Counted from the first letter of the stretch, positions 1 to 11,300 are shown. The stretch is 64,000 nt of DNA from an uncultured Prevotellaceae bacterium (GCA_902776665.1 CACYQZ010000007.1:17711-81710), one strand, 5' to 3'. Notes: generated from the letters alone by a model not told the origin. Made by a program: numbers and translations.

Positions 1-2538
1 TACAACCTGCTCAACGGTGACGAATACACGATGATGCTCAAGGAAATGTACTACAACCCGCAGCAGAGCGCATCGGCCACCGACGACATCAACGAAATCA
101 ACTACAACCCCTCGTGGGCTGAATACGAGAACTGGAACAACAACACCGACTGGGTGAAAGCCGTTCAGCAGGTCGGATGGAGCCAGTATCACTACCTGAC
201 CATCTCGGGTGGTGGTGAAAAGGCCAACTTCCGCATCTCCGCCGGTTACGACCACCAGAAAGGTACGATCATCAGACAGACACTCGACCGTTTCTCGACG
301 AAACTCGCCCTCGACTACTTCGTCAGCGACCGCATCGTGTTCCGCACGACCTTCCCGCTGACCTACACCTATAATAATAAGAACTACTCAGGTATTCTCG
401 GCATCGCCCAGAAGATGGCTCCGAACATGAGCATCTACCGCCAGAACGCTGACGGCACCGACACCGACGAATACTACATCATGCTGCCCTCGGGCAACAG
501 CCGCACACAGCCCAACCGCTCGTCGTCGCAGCTGTCGTCGATTCGCGGCCTCGGCAACCCCGTTGCCATCGCCGAACTCGCGTGGGTTCACGATAAGACC
601 TATCGTATCTCGCCCGAGTTCAAACTCGACTACTACCTCTTGGGCAAGGACGAGGACAAGACGCGCCTCGACTACTCGGGACTGGTCTATATGGACATCT
701 TCTCGGAGAGTCAGCCCAAGTTCTACCCGGGCTCGCTCAGCACCGACGGTTGGGCCAACGACAACTACAACCGCAACGAGGTCTATGACTACAACTCGCA
801 GGCCATCACGACCCGCCACACGCTGACCTTCACCCCGCATTTCCGCAACAAAGACTGGTACTTGACCATGCTCGGACGCTGGGAAATGTCGATTGGACAA
901 AACAACAGCCAGACCTCAGGCGTGGTGAACGTGCCGAACGGCATCGAGGCACCCTCGGTCGATGGTAAGCATAAGCCGATGAGTACGGGTAACGGCGAAT
1001 GGCGCTCGATGTCGGCCTCGTTCCAGCACCACATGTCCTATAAGTCGCGCTACGTGTTGGGCTTCTCGCTCCGCGCCGACGGTACGACCAAGTTTGGTGA
1101 CTCCAGAAAATGGGGCTATTTCCCCAGCGTCTCGCTGCGTTGGAACCTCATCGACGAACCCTTCTTGAAATGGGCGAAGCCGACGGTTTCGATGCTGTCG
1201 TTCCGTCCCTCGTGGGGTATCGTGGGTCGCCAGCCCGGTGGTGAATATCTGCAATATGCCCGCTACGCTTCGAGTGGTACCTATGGTATCTCGGGTGACG
1301 CCATCACCTATCTCGAAGGCTTGCAGCTGAACCGCCTACAGTGGGAGCGCACCATGCAGTACAACATCGGTGGTGACTTCGGTTTCTTCAACGACCTCAT
1401 CACAGGTGACTTCAACTATTACTTCAAGCGCACGCGCAACCTGCTGATGTCGGGCGTCCGCATTCCCTCGACCACTGGTTTCGGAACACTCGCATGGACG
1501 AATGTCGGCGAAATGACCAACCAAGGTTGGGAATTGAACATCAATGCCAACCGATTCCTGAAAATCGGTAAGTTCGAGGTGAGCGCCAACTTCAACATCG
1601 CCCAGAACCGCAACGAAATCGTGGAAATGGACCAGAGCGTGCTCGAATCCATCAACTCGGAATGGGATGCCGGTTCACGTGGCCAGTATCTGAACCGCAT
1701 TCAGACGGGTAACCCCCTCGGTTCGATTTACGGACTGCGCTACCAAGGCGTCTATCAGTATTCTTACGACTACCTGCTCAACATGAAGAACAGCCACGGC
1801 TGGGATGGCGAGCAATTCCGCGACTACATCAACAACGACTTCCTTGCCAGCGGCAAGACTGCTCCGATTGCCATCGGTGCCGACGGTCGCGTGCTGATGG
1901 ACTCCCACGGAAACCCCATCCAGCAGGTGTATAACTTCAAAGACGGCACACCCTTGTATAAGTTCCAAGGTGGTGACGCCATCTATGAAGACGTGAACAA
2001 CGACGGCCAGATCAACTCACTCGACATCGTTTATCTGGGTAACTCCAACCCGAAGATCAGTGGTGGTTTCGGCTTCAGCTTCTTCTACGACAACTGGACG
2101 CTGAAGACCAGTTTCACCTACCGCCTCGGCCACAAGGTCGTGAACAACGCCCGCATGAACCTCGAAAAGATGTTCGATGCCTACAACCAGAGCTCAGCCG
2201 TGAACTGGCGCTGGCGTAAGAACGGCGACGTGACGACCATGCCGCGTGCCATGTTCAACTCGGGTTACAACTTCCTCGGTAGCGACCGCTACGTGGAAGA
2301 TGCCTCTTTCATTCGCATGAGCTACGTGCAGCTCTCGTACAGGTTCAAGAAAAAGACGCTCCAGGCCCTCGGTCTGCGCAACTTGGCCATCAGCCTGTCG
2401 GGACAGAATCTCCTCGTCTTCACGAAGTATAGCGGAACCGACCCCGAACACGGTGCCGGCGCATGGGGTATTGCCACCGACGGCTCCCAGACTCCGCGAA
2501 GCAAGTCGATTACGATGAACATCAATGTTGGATTCTGA
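1..2538 (+). CDS. SusC-like TonB-dependent outer-membrane receptor, C-terminal part (5' end outside window)
   Basis: The reading frame is open from base 1 to the stop at 2538, so only the C-terminal ~845 residues of a receptor normally ~1000 residues long are present; the Met at 31 is internal. The sequence is typical SusC beta-barrel: alternating aromatic strands, an EF-hand-like acidic loop (DVNNDGQINSLD, near 1993-2028) found before the last strands of SusC proteins, and a C-terminal strand ending in Phe. SusC proteins import oligosaccharides or peptides across the outer membrane using TonB energy, with a SusD lipoprotein lid. A susD gene follows 40 bp downstream, supporting a pair. Substrate cannot be told from sequence. 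The plug and any CarboxypepD-like domain lie to the left of the window. Confidence 0.93.
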   Translation, partial: YNLLNGDEYTMMLKEMYYNPQQSASATDDINEINYNPSWAEYENWNNNTDWVKAVQQVGWSQYHYLTISGGGEKANFRISAGYDHQKGTIIRQTLDRFSTKLALDYFVSDRIVFRTTFPLTYTYNNKNYSGILGIAQKMAPNMSIYRQNADGTDTDEYYIMLPSGNSRTQPNRSSSQLSSIRGLGNPVAIAELAWVHDKTYRISPEFKLDYYLLGKDEDKTRLDYSGLVYMDIFSESQPKFYPGSLSTDGWANDNYNRNEVYDYNSQAITTRHTLTFTPHFRNKDWYLTMLGRWEMSIGQNNSQTSGVVNVPNGIEAPSVDGKHKPMSTGNGEWRSMSASFQHHMSYKSRYVLGFSLRADGTTKFGDSRKWGYFPSVSLRWNLIDEPFLKWAKPTVSMLSFRPSWGIVGRQPGGEYLQYARYASSGTYGISGDAITYLEGLQLNRLQWERTMQYNIGGDFGFFNDLITGDFNYYFKRTRNLLMSGVRIPSTTGFGTLAWTNVGEMTNQGWELNINANRFLKIGKFEVSANFNIAQNRNEIVEMDQSVLESINSEWDAGSRGQYLNRIQTGNPLGSIYGLRYQGVYQYSYDYLLNMKNSHGWDGEQFRDYINNDFLASGKTAPIAIGADGRVLMDSHGNPIQQVYNFKDGTPLYKFQGGDAIYEDVNNDGQINSLDIVYLGNSNPKISGGFGFSFFYDNWTLKTSFTYRLGHKVVNNARMNLEKMFDAYNQSSAVNWRWRKNGDVTTMPRAMFNSGYNFLGSDRYVEDASFIRMSYVQLSYRFKKKTLQALGLRNLAISLSGQNLLVFTKYSGTDPEHGAGAWGIATDGSQTPRSKSITMNINVGF

Positions 2539-2544
2539 TAAATT

Positions 2545-2576
2545 GGTAAAAAGGTAAAAAAGTAAAAAGGTGAATT
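2545..2576 (+). repeat. 8-bp-period repeat (GGTAAAAA) upstream of susD
   Basis: Four consecutive 8-bp units (GGTAAAAA, GGTAAAAA, AGTAAAAA, GGTGAATT) fill the susC-susD gap and supply the purine-rich ribosome-binding segment of the susD start. The unit is the reverse complement of the TTTTTACC-type unit that encodes the signal peptide of the susD at 11681. Confidence 0.7.
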
Positions 2577-2578
2577 AT

Positions 2579-4342
2579 ATGAAAAAGGATATTTTCAACA
2601 ACATGGCGAAAAAAGGATTCTACATACTCCTTTACTCCCTTGCTCCTTTACTCCTCGTCAGCTGCAACGACTTCCTGACCATCTACCCGACCGATAAAAC
2701 CATCGGCGAAGACTTCTGGAAATCGAAGGAAGACGTGAAGAACATGGTGACGGGAGCCTACAGCCAAATGACTTCAGAAGGTTGTCAGGAGAAAGCCATC
2801 GTCTGGGGCTCGTTCCGCTCCGACGAACTGGTGCAGTACAAAGACAACGGCAATTCCGACTTGCAGAACATCAGTGCTGTGAACCTGCTGCCCACCAACG
2901 GATACAACTCGTGGGAGAACTTCTACAGTGTCATCAACCGTTGTAACATCGTGTTGAACCACATCGACGAAGTGCTCGAAGTCGATCCCGCCTTCACACG
3001 TGGCGACTACGACGAAACCCGCGCACAGATGCTCGCCCTGCGCTCGCTCTGCTATTTCTACCTCGTGCGCACCTTCCGCGACGTGCCCTACACGACACAG
3101 TCGTATGAAGACGACGACCAGGAAATGATGATTCCGCAGACCACGCCCGACAGCGTGCTGCAATTCTGCATCCGCGACCTCGAAGAGTCGGAGCGCTACA
3201 TCTTGAAATCGGGAGCCTACGGAGTAGGAAACTGGCGCAACAAGGGCTATTTCACGACCGACGCCGTGCGTGCCCTGCTCGCCGACATCTACCTCTGGCG
3301 CGCCTCGATGACCCACAACGCAGCCGACTACATGAAGTGTGTCGAATATGCCGACAAGGTCATCCAAGCCAAGCACGAATATTACGAGACCGTCAACCAA
3401 GGTCGCTTCAAACAGATTGAAGACGACATCTACCACCTCGACGAAGGCGGTAGCGAGATGTTCATCAACCTGTTTGTTCGTGGAAATGCCCACGAGAGCA
3501 TTCTCGAATGGCAGTTCAACTCCGTAAACAGCGGAATTGGTAAGTATTACGTCAATGGCCACGGTGCAAACCATGGAATCATGATGGCTTCGAAGATTTT
3601 CACCCTCTATGAAAATTCGGCCAACACCCCGCAAGGCCTGATGGCATTCCATTCGAGAAACGACTATCGCTTCTGGATGACTTCCTATGATGCCGGCAAC
3701 GGTGAAGCCATCTACGGTCTCGACATCCGCAAAATGGTGGAATCGGCCTATGCTCCGATTGGAAACCCCGGCTCAGGCAACGCCGCCAAGGAAAAGCCCG
3801 ACAACGTGGCTCGCAGCAACCGCAACTGGATTGTCTATCGCCTCACCGACGTGATGCTCATGAAGGCTGAAGCCCTCGTGCAACTCGCCGGCGACGAGCC
3901 CGACGATCCCAACCTCAACAACGCCTTCTGGCTCGTGCAGAAAGTCAACAAGCGTTCGATGTATCGCCTCGCTACCGACACCCTGCAACCCAGTGCTTAC
4001 AACAGCAAGGATCAGATGGAATTCCTCGTCCTGGCCGAGCGCGGACGCGAACTCACCTTCGAAGGCAAGCGCTGGTACGACCTGATGCGCTACTGTTATC
4101 GCCACATGGATGGTGTCGATATCAAGACGAAGATGGCCGACAAGACCGAATGGCCCGCCCTCTACGACGGAATGCTCAAAATGGTCGTCAGAAAATACGT
4201 GAACGGTGGCGACGCTGTTTCATACAAAATGAAGAGCGAACCCTTCCTCTACTGGCCTGTCTTGGAGCGAGAACTGCGCGTCAACCGACTACTCAAGCAG
4301 AATCCCGTCTTCATTCAGGATGAAACTACGACTAAACGATAA
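2579..4342 (+). CDS. SusD/RagB-family outer-membrane lipoprotein
   Basis: About 587 residues. The ATG at 2579 is preferred over the in-frame GTG at 2570, since the AAAAAGG segment sits just before it; an ATG at 2603 is also possible. A lipoprotein signal ends in LLLVSC, with Cys as the lipidation site. The mature start (CNDFLTIYPTD) and internal motifs (RNWIVYRLTDVMLMKAEAL and RGRELTFEGKRWYDLMRY) are the SusD/RagB hallmarks: N-terminal helical TPR-like fold and C-terminal LAERGREL-type box. It should form the extracellular lid of the SusC encoded just upstream and capture the nutrient at the surface. The h-region of its signal peptide is encoded by an 8-bp-period repeat. Confidence 0.94.
   Translation: MKKDIFNNMAKKGFYILLYSLAPLLLVSCNDFLTIYPTDKTIGEDFWKSKEDVKNMVTGAYSQMTSEGCQEKAIVWGSFRSDELVQYKDNGNSDLQNISAVNLLPTNGYNSWENFYSVINRCNIVLNHIDEVLEVDPAFTRGDYDETRAQMLALRSLCYFYLVRTFRDVPYTTQSYEDDDQEMMIPQTTPDSVLQFCIRDLEESERYILKSGAYGVGNWRNKGYFTTDAVRALLADIYLWRASMTHNAADYMKCVEYADKVIQAKHEYYETVNQGRFKQIEDDIYHLDEGGSEMFINLFVRGNAHESILEWQFNSVNSGIGKYYVNGHGANHGIMMASKIFTLYENSANTPQGLMAFHSRNDYRFWMTSYDAGNGEAIYGLDIRKMVESAYAPIGNPGSGNAAKEKPDNVARSNRNWIVYRLTDVMLMKAEALVQLAGDEPDDPNLNNAFWLVQKVNKRSMYRLATDTLQPSAYNSKDQMEFLVLAERGRELTFEGKRWYDLMRYCYRHMDGVDIKTKMADKTEWPALYDGMLKMVVRKYVNGGDAVSYKMKSEPFLYWPVLERELRVNRLLKQNPVFIQDETTTKR
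2627..2658 (+). repeat. 8-bp-period repeat encoding the susD signal-peptide core
   Basis: Units CTCCTTTA, CTCCCTTG, CTCCTTTA, CTCCTCGT run without a break through the hydrophobic region of the lipoprotein signal, ending three bases before the Cys codon region. The period is 8 bp, so loss or gain of a single unit would shift frame. Confidence 0.6.
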
Positions 4343-4366
4343 ACCCCATTAAAACGATTCAAGATT

Positions 4367-6520
4367 ATGAAATTCAATGTAAGAAAACATATCGGAAAGC
4401 TCTTCCTCGTCATGGCCGCAGTCATGATGGTCGGGCTGAACAGTTGTAGGGAGGAAATCGACGACTCGAACCTCTACACCTTCACGGGTGAGACCATCGA
4501 GGACTACATCGCCAATCGTCCCGACCAATTCAGTAATTTTAACTACATTCTCAAGCGTATCGGCTACGACCAAATTCTCTCGGCCTACGGCACATACACC
4601 TGTTTTGCGCCGACCAACGATGCCGTGACAGCCTACGTCGATAGCCTTTACAACGACATGAGCAAAGACGGACTGCCCCACAACGGCATGACCGGCCCCG
4701 GACTGGAAGGCCTCACCGACTCGCTCTGCAACGACATCGCTCTGTTCCACCTGCTCTATAGCGAGGTGATGGGTGTCGATATGAACAGCGGAATGACCAT
4801 CAACACGATGCTCGGACGCGACATCAACACATCGATCGACCCCGAGTCAGGCCGCCTCGTGCTCAACGAGCACTCCATCATCACACTGATGGACAACGAC
4901 CTCGAAAACGGCGTGCTCCACGAAATCAACCACGTGCTCACCCGCTCGAACAACCTCATCGCAGGTGAACTCAGCAAGCACGAGGAATTCACCATCTTCA
5001 ACCAAGCACTCGTTGCTACGACGCTTGCCGACTCGCTTTCCGACCTCGAGCGCAAGAACGTCATCCTGCCCAAGCAGTACAAATGTAACAAGTCGAAAGA
5101 CAAGCGAATCTACACGGCAGGACGAACGGCATTGGAAGATGAACTGGGAACGTGCAAACTCGGATTCACCATCTTCGCCGAGACCGACGAGGTGTTGAAA
5201 GCCAACGGCATCAACAACATCGACGACCTCGCAGCCTTCGCCAACCAAGTCTATGCCAACTGCGCCAAGCCAGAAACCGGCTGGTACGACTACTTCCGCA
5301 ACAATGGCATCGAAGTGAGCACCGGAACCGACTATTCCAACCCCCACAACGCGTTGAACATGTTCATGCGGTATCACATCCTGCGCTACATGGTGTCTTA
5401 CGACAACTTCTTCTTCACCGACAAGGAAGGCGTGTCGAACCATTCAGCCGCTCCCATCTACGAGTATATGGAGACGATGCTGCCCTACACGCTGATGAAG
5501 CTCTCGCGCATCAACGGTTCGCCGCGCATCAACCGCTGGGTGACCAACAGCACGCTGACCGACCGCGAGGCAGAACTGGCTTCGCCCGCCATCGCCACCG
5601 TGATGAAGGAAGGAATCCTTGTCGATAAGTCCAACATTCAATCGCTCAACGGCTACATCCATCCCATCAACGGCATGTTGGTCTATGACTACGACGTGCC
5701 CCACGGAACGCTCAACGAGCGCATGCGCTTCGATATCCTGTCGCTGCTGCCCGAAATGATGAGCAACGGACTGCGCCGAATGAACCCGAAAGACGTGAAA
5801 GCACGCGCAGGCGGCACCTTTGACACCTTCGGTGGTGACGGAAACATGCGTATTCCCGAGAACTTCTGTAAGAACATCAAGGTCTATAACGGCGACAACT
5901 CCGAAATTTACTACCTCGGCGGTCAAGACGTGCCTTGGTGTAACTACCAGCGCGATGAGTTGAACTGTAACGGTGCCTACGACTTCGCACTCCGCCTGCC
6001 GCCGCTTCCCGACGGCACCTACGAACTCCGCCTTGGCTTCACCGCCAACGAACTTCGTGGTATGATGCAGTGCTACATCGGCCGCTCCTCGGCCATCACG
6101 TCGATGCGCGCCCTCGACATTCCGCTCGACATGCGCCACAAGCCTTATAACCTCGACGAAACCAACTCCAACTACGTCAGTTCCGACGGAACCGTCATTC
6201 CCGACGAAGTGACAGGCTGGCTGCCCTACTATCGCTACACGTCGGACAACGGTGTGGAAAGCGACGCCAACATGCGCAGCCTCGGCTGGATGCGTGGTCC
6301 GATGGCCTACATGTACATCGGACAATCGAAAAACTCGCGCCGCTATCCGGGCTGTCTGCGCCGAATCCTCGTCAAGCAGCAGTTCGAGCAAGGTGAATAT
6401 TGGGTTCGATTCAAGACGGTGCTGCCCGACAACACCTCTTCGGAATTCTATCTCGACTACATCGAACTCTGTCCCGAGAACGTCTATAACAATCCGATGT
6501 ACTTGGAGGATATGTTCTAA
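4367..6520 (+). CDS. Fasciclin (FAS1)-domain lipoprotein
   Basis: 717 residues with a lipoprotein signal (lipobox LNSC, Cys ~27). Residues ~45-200 contain a FAS1 domain: the stretch SAYGTYTCFAPTNDAV matches the H1 motif of fasciclin repeats and the later LNGVLHEINHVL-like segment (here ENGVLHEINHVL) matches H2. A second, more diverged FAS1-like unit is likely at ~200-460 (NGYIHPINGMLVYD). The last ~230 residues (PDGTYELRLGFTANE) resemble a beta-sandwich carbohydrate-binding fold, which is less certain. FAS1 domains mediate adhesion or polysaccharide binding. Encoded 24 bp after susD and followed by a second FAS1 lipoprotein, so it is probably a surface accessory of this SusCD system. Confidence 0.83.
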   Translation: MKFNVRKHIGKLFLVMAAVMMVGLNSCREEIDDSNLYTFTGETIEDYIANRPDQFSNFNYILKRIGYDQILSAYGTYTCFAPTNDAVTAYVDSLYNDMSKDGLPHNGMTGPGLEGLTDSLCNDIALFHLLYSEVMGVDMNSGMTINTMLGRDINTSIDPESGRLVLNEHSIITLMDNDLENGVLHEINHVLTRSNNLIAGELSKHEEFTIFNQALVATTLADSLSDLERKNVILPKQYKCNKSKDKRIYTAGRTALEDELGTCKLGFTIFAETDEVLKANGINNIDDLAAFANQVYANCAKPETGWYDYFRNNGIEVSTGTDYSNPHNALNMFMRYHILRYMVSYDNFFFTDKEGVSNHSAAPIYEYMETMLPYTLMKLSRINGSPRINRWVTNSTLTDREAELASPAIATVMKEGILVDKSNIQSLNGYIHPINGMLVYDYDVPHGTLNERMRFDILSLLPEMMSNGLRRMNPKDVKARAGGTFDTFGGDGNMRIPENFCKNIKVYNGDNSEIYYLGGQDVPWCNYQRDELNCNGAYDFALRLPPLPDGTYELRLGFTANELRGMMQCYIGRSSAITSMRALDIPLDMRHKPYNLDETNSNYVSSDGTVIPDEVTGWLPYYRYTSDNGVESDANMRSLGWMRGPMAYMYIGQSKNSRRYPGCLRRILVKQQFEQGEYWVRFKTVLPDNTSSEFYLDYIELCPENVYNNPMYLEDMF

Positions 6521-6547
6521 TTGATTATGAATTAAGAATTAAAAATT

Positions 6548-8332
6548 ATGATAAGCAAGATGAATATGAAAAAGGTGAGTCTGAGGTTTGGAATGGTCTC
6601 CTTACTCCTCATCTCCTTAATCCTCACCTCCTGTAAAGAATGGGACGAGCACTACGACGCAGGCAGTGCCGTAGAAGGCTCGGCCACAGCAACCATCTGG
6701 GAGAACATCACGGCCAACAGCAATCTCTCGCAGTTTGCCGCACTGGTGCAGAAAGCCGGCTATGCCGAACTGCTGAAATCGACGCAGACCGTCACCGTTT
6801 GGGCTCCGCTCAACGACACCTTCGACTACGAAGCGCTGATGAACGAAAGCAACGAGACGCTGCGGAAAGAGTTCGTGCAGAACCACATCGCACGCAACAA
6901 CTATCCTGCATCGGGCCGCGTCGAGACCTCGATTTCGATGCTCAACCTCAAGCACCTCGTCTTCGAGGGCAACGGCAACTACACGATGGACGGAATCGCC
7001 GTGGCACAGCCCAACGTGGCCAGCCTCAACGGCGTGCTCCACACCATCAACGGCAAGTTGCAATTCCGCTCGAACATTCTCGAGTCGCTCAACAACAAGG
7101 ACTTCCCCATCGACTCCATCAGCGATTTCGTCCACAGTTACGACGTGTTGCGCCTCAACGAGTCGAAGAGCACACCCGGCCCCGTGGTCGATGGTCAGCT
7201 CACCTATCTCGACTCCGTTTTCGACGACTACAACTTGCTCTGCCAGAACTATGCCTACATCAACCGCGAGGACAGTAACTACTCGATGGTAGTTCCCAGC
7301 AACGAGGCATGGACCAAGGCGATGGACTACATCAAGAAGTGCTACAACTACGTGGACTTCTCCTATTTCGACAAACCCTCCTCGAAAACGACCAACCCGA
7401 CGCAGGAGCGCGTGAAGCTGTCGCCCAGTCCTGAATATTGGAACGACTCCATCAGCCACGACAAGATGCTGACAGGCCTGTTCTACAATAACAACCTCTT
7501 CGACAACAAGAAACTGATGAAGTGGGCCGAAGGCGAACAACCCCAAATCGACTCGCTGATGACGACGTGGTACGACCGCATCTACACCGAAGATGCCGAG
7601 CAGATGCTCAAGGCGACCACACCCGTGAAGAAGAGTAACGGTGTGATGTTCGTCACTGGCGACTCGCTCCACCTGCAGCCCTGGCTCTTCTGGAACCCGA
7701 TTATCAACGTCGAAGCAGAGTTCGGCAGCAACTTAGCCGCCGTGGAGAACGGTAGTGACAGAACGGAAAGAGTCAATGCCGAAACGCAGAATCCGCTCGT
7801 TCCCGGCTCGGTTTCGAACGAAGGCTATGTCACGGTGTCGCCGAACACCAACATGTCGAATGTCGAGTTGAACTTCTACCTGAGAGGTGCCCGCTCCACG
7901 ACCTACGTCCTCTATGGCGTGTTCGTGCCGGCCAACATCACCAACCGATTCATTCCGCAGGAAGACATCAAACCCAACCAAGTGCAAGTGCAGATTGGTA
8001 TGAACAGAGCAAACGGTTCGTTGCCTGCCAACCCGACCACGCTGACAAGAACCGACACGATTGGCTACGATGAACAAGGAAAGCCGATTACCAAAACCGT
8101 CAACCTCTTCACCAACGATCCGTCGAAGGTCGATACCGTCTGCTTCGGTGAAATCACCTTCCCGATTTGCTACTACGGTATGGCCGGCTCGCCCTACCTT
8201 CGCGTGCTGAGCCGCGTGCCCGTCGGCAACACCGAGTTCGACCGCACCGTGCGCATCGACCGCTTTTTCCTGCTCCCCAAAGAGTTGGACGCATATATGA
8301 AGCAACATCCTGACTATAAGGTTCATTACTAA
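6548..8332 (+). CDS. Fasciclin (FAS1)-domain lipoprotein, second copy
   Basis: 594 residues; lipoprotein signal ending LILTSC. Residues ~40-170 form a FAS1 domain (VTVWAPLNDTF as H1, LNGVLHTINGKLQF as H2). The middle contains a second FAS1-like unit (YSMVVPSNEAW, ~250). The C-terminal ~200 residues are beta-rich and unassigned. It is collinear with the preceding FAS1 lipoprotein but clearly diverged, so this is an old duplication or a conserved pair. The ATG at 6548 is used; ATGs at 6560 and 6566 are alternatives. The start lies in an AT-rich 7-bp-period segment. The gene sits 11 bp before the next susC, indicating co-transcription. Confidence 0.82.
   Translation: MISKMNMKKVSLRFGMVSLLLISLILTSCKEWDEHYDAGSAVEGSATATIWENITANSNLSQFAALVQKAGYAELLKSTQTVTVWAPLNDTFDYEALMNESNETLRKEFVQNHIARNNYPASGRVETSISMLNLKHLVFEGNGNYTMDGIAVAQPNVASLNGVLHTINGKLQFRSNILESLNNKDFPIDSISDFVHSYDVLRLNESKSTPGPVVDGQLTYLDSVFDDYNLLCQNYAYINREDSNYSMVVPSNEAWTKAMDYIKKCYNYVDFSYFDKPSSKTTNPTQERVKLSPSPEYWNDSISHDKMLTGLFYNNNLFDNKKLMKWAEGEQPQIDSLMTTWYDRIYTEDAEQMLKATTPVKKSNGVMFVTGDSLHLQPWLFWNPIINVEAEFGSNLAAVENGSDRTERVNAETQNPLVPGSVSNEGYVTVSPNTNMSNVELNFYLRGARSTTYVLYGVFVPANITNRFIPQEDIKPNQVQVQIGMNRANGSLPANPTTLTRTDTIGYDEQGKPITKTVNLFTNDPSKVDTVCFGEITFPICYYGMAGSPYLRVLSRVPVGNTEFDRTVRIDRFFLLPKELDAYMKQHPDYKVHY
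6598..6634 (+). repeat. CTCC-rich 7/8-bp-period repeat encoding a lipoprotein signal core
   Basis: Units CTCCTTA, CTCCTCAT, CTCCTTAA, TCCTCAC and CTCCTGT cover the hydrophobic region up to the lipobox Cys codon. The composition matches the repeat in the susD signal at 2627. Confidence 0.5.
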
Positions 8333-8343
8333 TTCAAAACTCC

Positions 8344-11300
8344 ATGACAATGAAAAGACATATCATTCTTAGTTTCGGTATCCTGCTTGCGTGCGCCGTC
8401 AGCCTGCCCGTGTTGGCACAAGACGACTTGGATGCCGACGACACACGGGAGGTCGTCAAGAAGAAAGTACAGACAAAACTTCCCACCTATCCCATGATGG
8501 AAGTGAAAGGCATCGTTGTCGATGCCGTGTCGAAAGAGCCGCTGTCGGGTATCCAAGTTCAGACACTCAACAACCGCCTCTATGCTGCCATGACCAATGA
8601 GCAGGGCGAATTCACCATCAAGGTGCCGACCTTCGCCACCTCGCTCTATGTCTATGCTCCGCGCTACCTCAGCCAGCAGGTCGGCATCGGCGACGGCAAG
8701 AAGACGCTTCGCATCACCATGCTGTCCGACAAATTCAAGTCGATGTACGAAAACGGCACGAACGTGACCGCTTTTGCCGAGGCAAATGTCAGTAACACCA
8801 CGTCGCTTACCGTGGAAACCGAAATTGAAAACAACATCGGTGCCGACATCCACGCCATCAACCGCTCTGGCGGTCCAGGCTACGGCGCAGCCATGTTCAT
8901 TCGCGGATTGAACTCGCTCAACGCGAACGCCATGCCGCTCATCGTCGTCGATGGAATCATCCGCGACATGCAGGAGACCCGCAACACGCTCCACTACGGC
9001 GACTACACCAACCTGTTGCTCAACATCAATCCCTCCGACATCGAAAAGGTGCAAGTGCTGAAAAACGCCACTGCACTCTACGGAGCAAAGGGCGGCAACG
9101 GTGTGGTGCTCATCACCACGAAGCGCGGTCACTCGATGGCCACGCGCATCGATGCCAACATTGGCGCAGGTGTGACGCTCGTCGGACGCCTTCCGGAAGT
9201 GATGAACGCATCGCAGTATCGCCTTTACGCATCGGAAATGCTGGGAACCTATCCCAACATCGGTCGCTACACGGACGAATTCAAGTTCCTCAACGACGAC
9301 CCCAACAAGTATTACTACAGCGAATATCACAACGAAACCGACTGGACGAAGGAAGTCTATCACACCGCCGTCACCCAGAACTACAGCATCAACGTACAGG
9401 GTGGTGACAACGTGGGTATGTACAACCTCTCGCTCGGCTACACCGACGCGCAGAGCACAGCCCGCAAAAACGACTTCAACCGTCTGAACGTGCGCTTCAA
9501 CACCGACATCGACGTCATCTACAAGCTCACGACACGTTTCGACATGTCTTATACGAAACTCAACCGCAACGTGTTCGACAACGGTGCACCCGTCGATTTC
9601 GGCATCGCACCCGTCTCGTCGCCCACGCTGCTCGCGCTCATCAAGGCTCCGTTCTTGAACCCCTACGCATTTAACAGTGTGACGGGACAACTCACCACGC
9701 GCCTTTCTAACGCCGACAACTTCCTGACGGCGCTCGACCGCGACCTGACACTCGGTAACCCGACGGCACTGCTCGAACACGGTAATGCCATCAACAAAAA
9801 CCGCGTCGAGACGATGGTGTTCAACACCGTCATCGCACCGCGCTACGAATTCTCGCGCTATCTCTCGCTGACCGAGACCTTCAGCTACACGCTCGACCGC
9901 ACCTCGCAGCGCTACTATCGTCCGAAAGGTGGTATGCCCATCTTCCTCATCGACGGTATCGGCCGCGTGGAATCGCTCATCAGCACGATGTTCTCGAAGC
10001 AGACCAGCGTCGTCAGCGACACGCGCCTGCAATTCACCAAGCAATTTGGCGAGCACTTCATCGACGCTTACGGAGGCTTCCGCTATGCTTCCTATTCCTT
10101 CGACGACAACACACCGGAAGGTCAGAACGACTCGGGTACCAACGACAAGCAGCCCAACATGAACGAAAACATGACCTACATCAATGTGAAGGGTATTGCC
10201 GACGCTTGGAAAAACTTGACATGGTATGCCAACCTCGACTACAACTATCGCAACCGCTATTTCGCACAACTGACCCTCGCCGCAGAAAGCAGCAGCCGCT
10301 TCGGTGAAAACTCCAGTGGACTGAAACTCGCAGGCGTGAAATGGGGCATCTTCCCCAGCGTGCAACTCGGTTGGGCAGTGACCAACGAGGCGTGGTTCCC
10401 GAAGACCGACGCGCTGAACTACCTGCTCGTGAAAGCTGGATTCGACCTCTCTGGTAACGACGACATCAACAACTATGCTGCCCGCACATCGTTTGGCGTG
10501 GTGAAATACCTGAACAACCTCACGGCAGCACAGCTCAACAACATCGGTAACGACCAAATTACCTATGAAAAGACCCGTCGCATCAACCTCGGACTGCAGT
10601 CGTACTGGCTCAACAACCGCCTCGGTGTGAACTTCGACTATTACATCAATAAGACGTCGAACCTGCTCACGCTGAAGAGCTTCGACAACCCCGTCGCCGG
10701 TATCAACAACTACTGGTCGAACGGCGGTTCGCTCCAAAATACGGGCTTCGAACTCACCGTCACAGGCAAACCCATCGTCTCGAAGAACTTCAACGTGGAA
10801 GTGGGTGCCTCGATGGGACACTATGTCAATAAAATCCAGACGCTGCCCAACGACGACAAGATTTATATCGGTGGACAACTCGCCGGACAGGGCTACACCT
10901 CGTCGATCTACGGCAAGGACAACATCGCCACCATCGTCGGCTACGAGGCAGGCAGTTTCTACGGCTACAAGTTCCTCGGTGTGTTTGCCGACGACGCACA
11001 GGCTGCACAGGCAGGCAGCGCCGGCTACCTCTACATGCTCGACAACACTGGTGCCCACAAGAACTTCCGCGCTGGTGACGCCCACTTCGCTGACCTCAAC
11101 GGCGACGGCAAAATCGGCATCGAGGACCGCACCATCATCGGTAACCCGAATCCCGACATCTACGGAAACATCTTCACGAACATCATGTGGGGCAACTTCA
11201 CGCTCTCTGTCGGCTTCAACTACTCGCTCGGCAACGACGTGTTCAACTACCAGCGCAGCGTGCTCGAAGGTGGCAACAACTTCTACAACCAGACTGTCGC

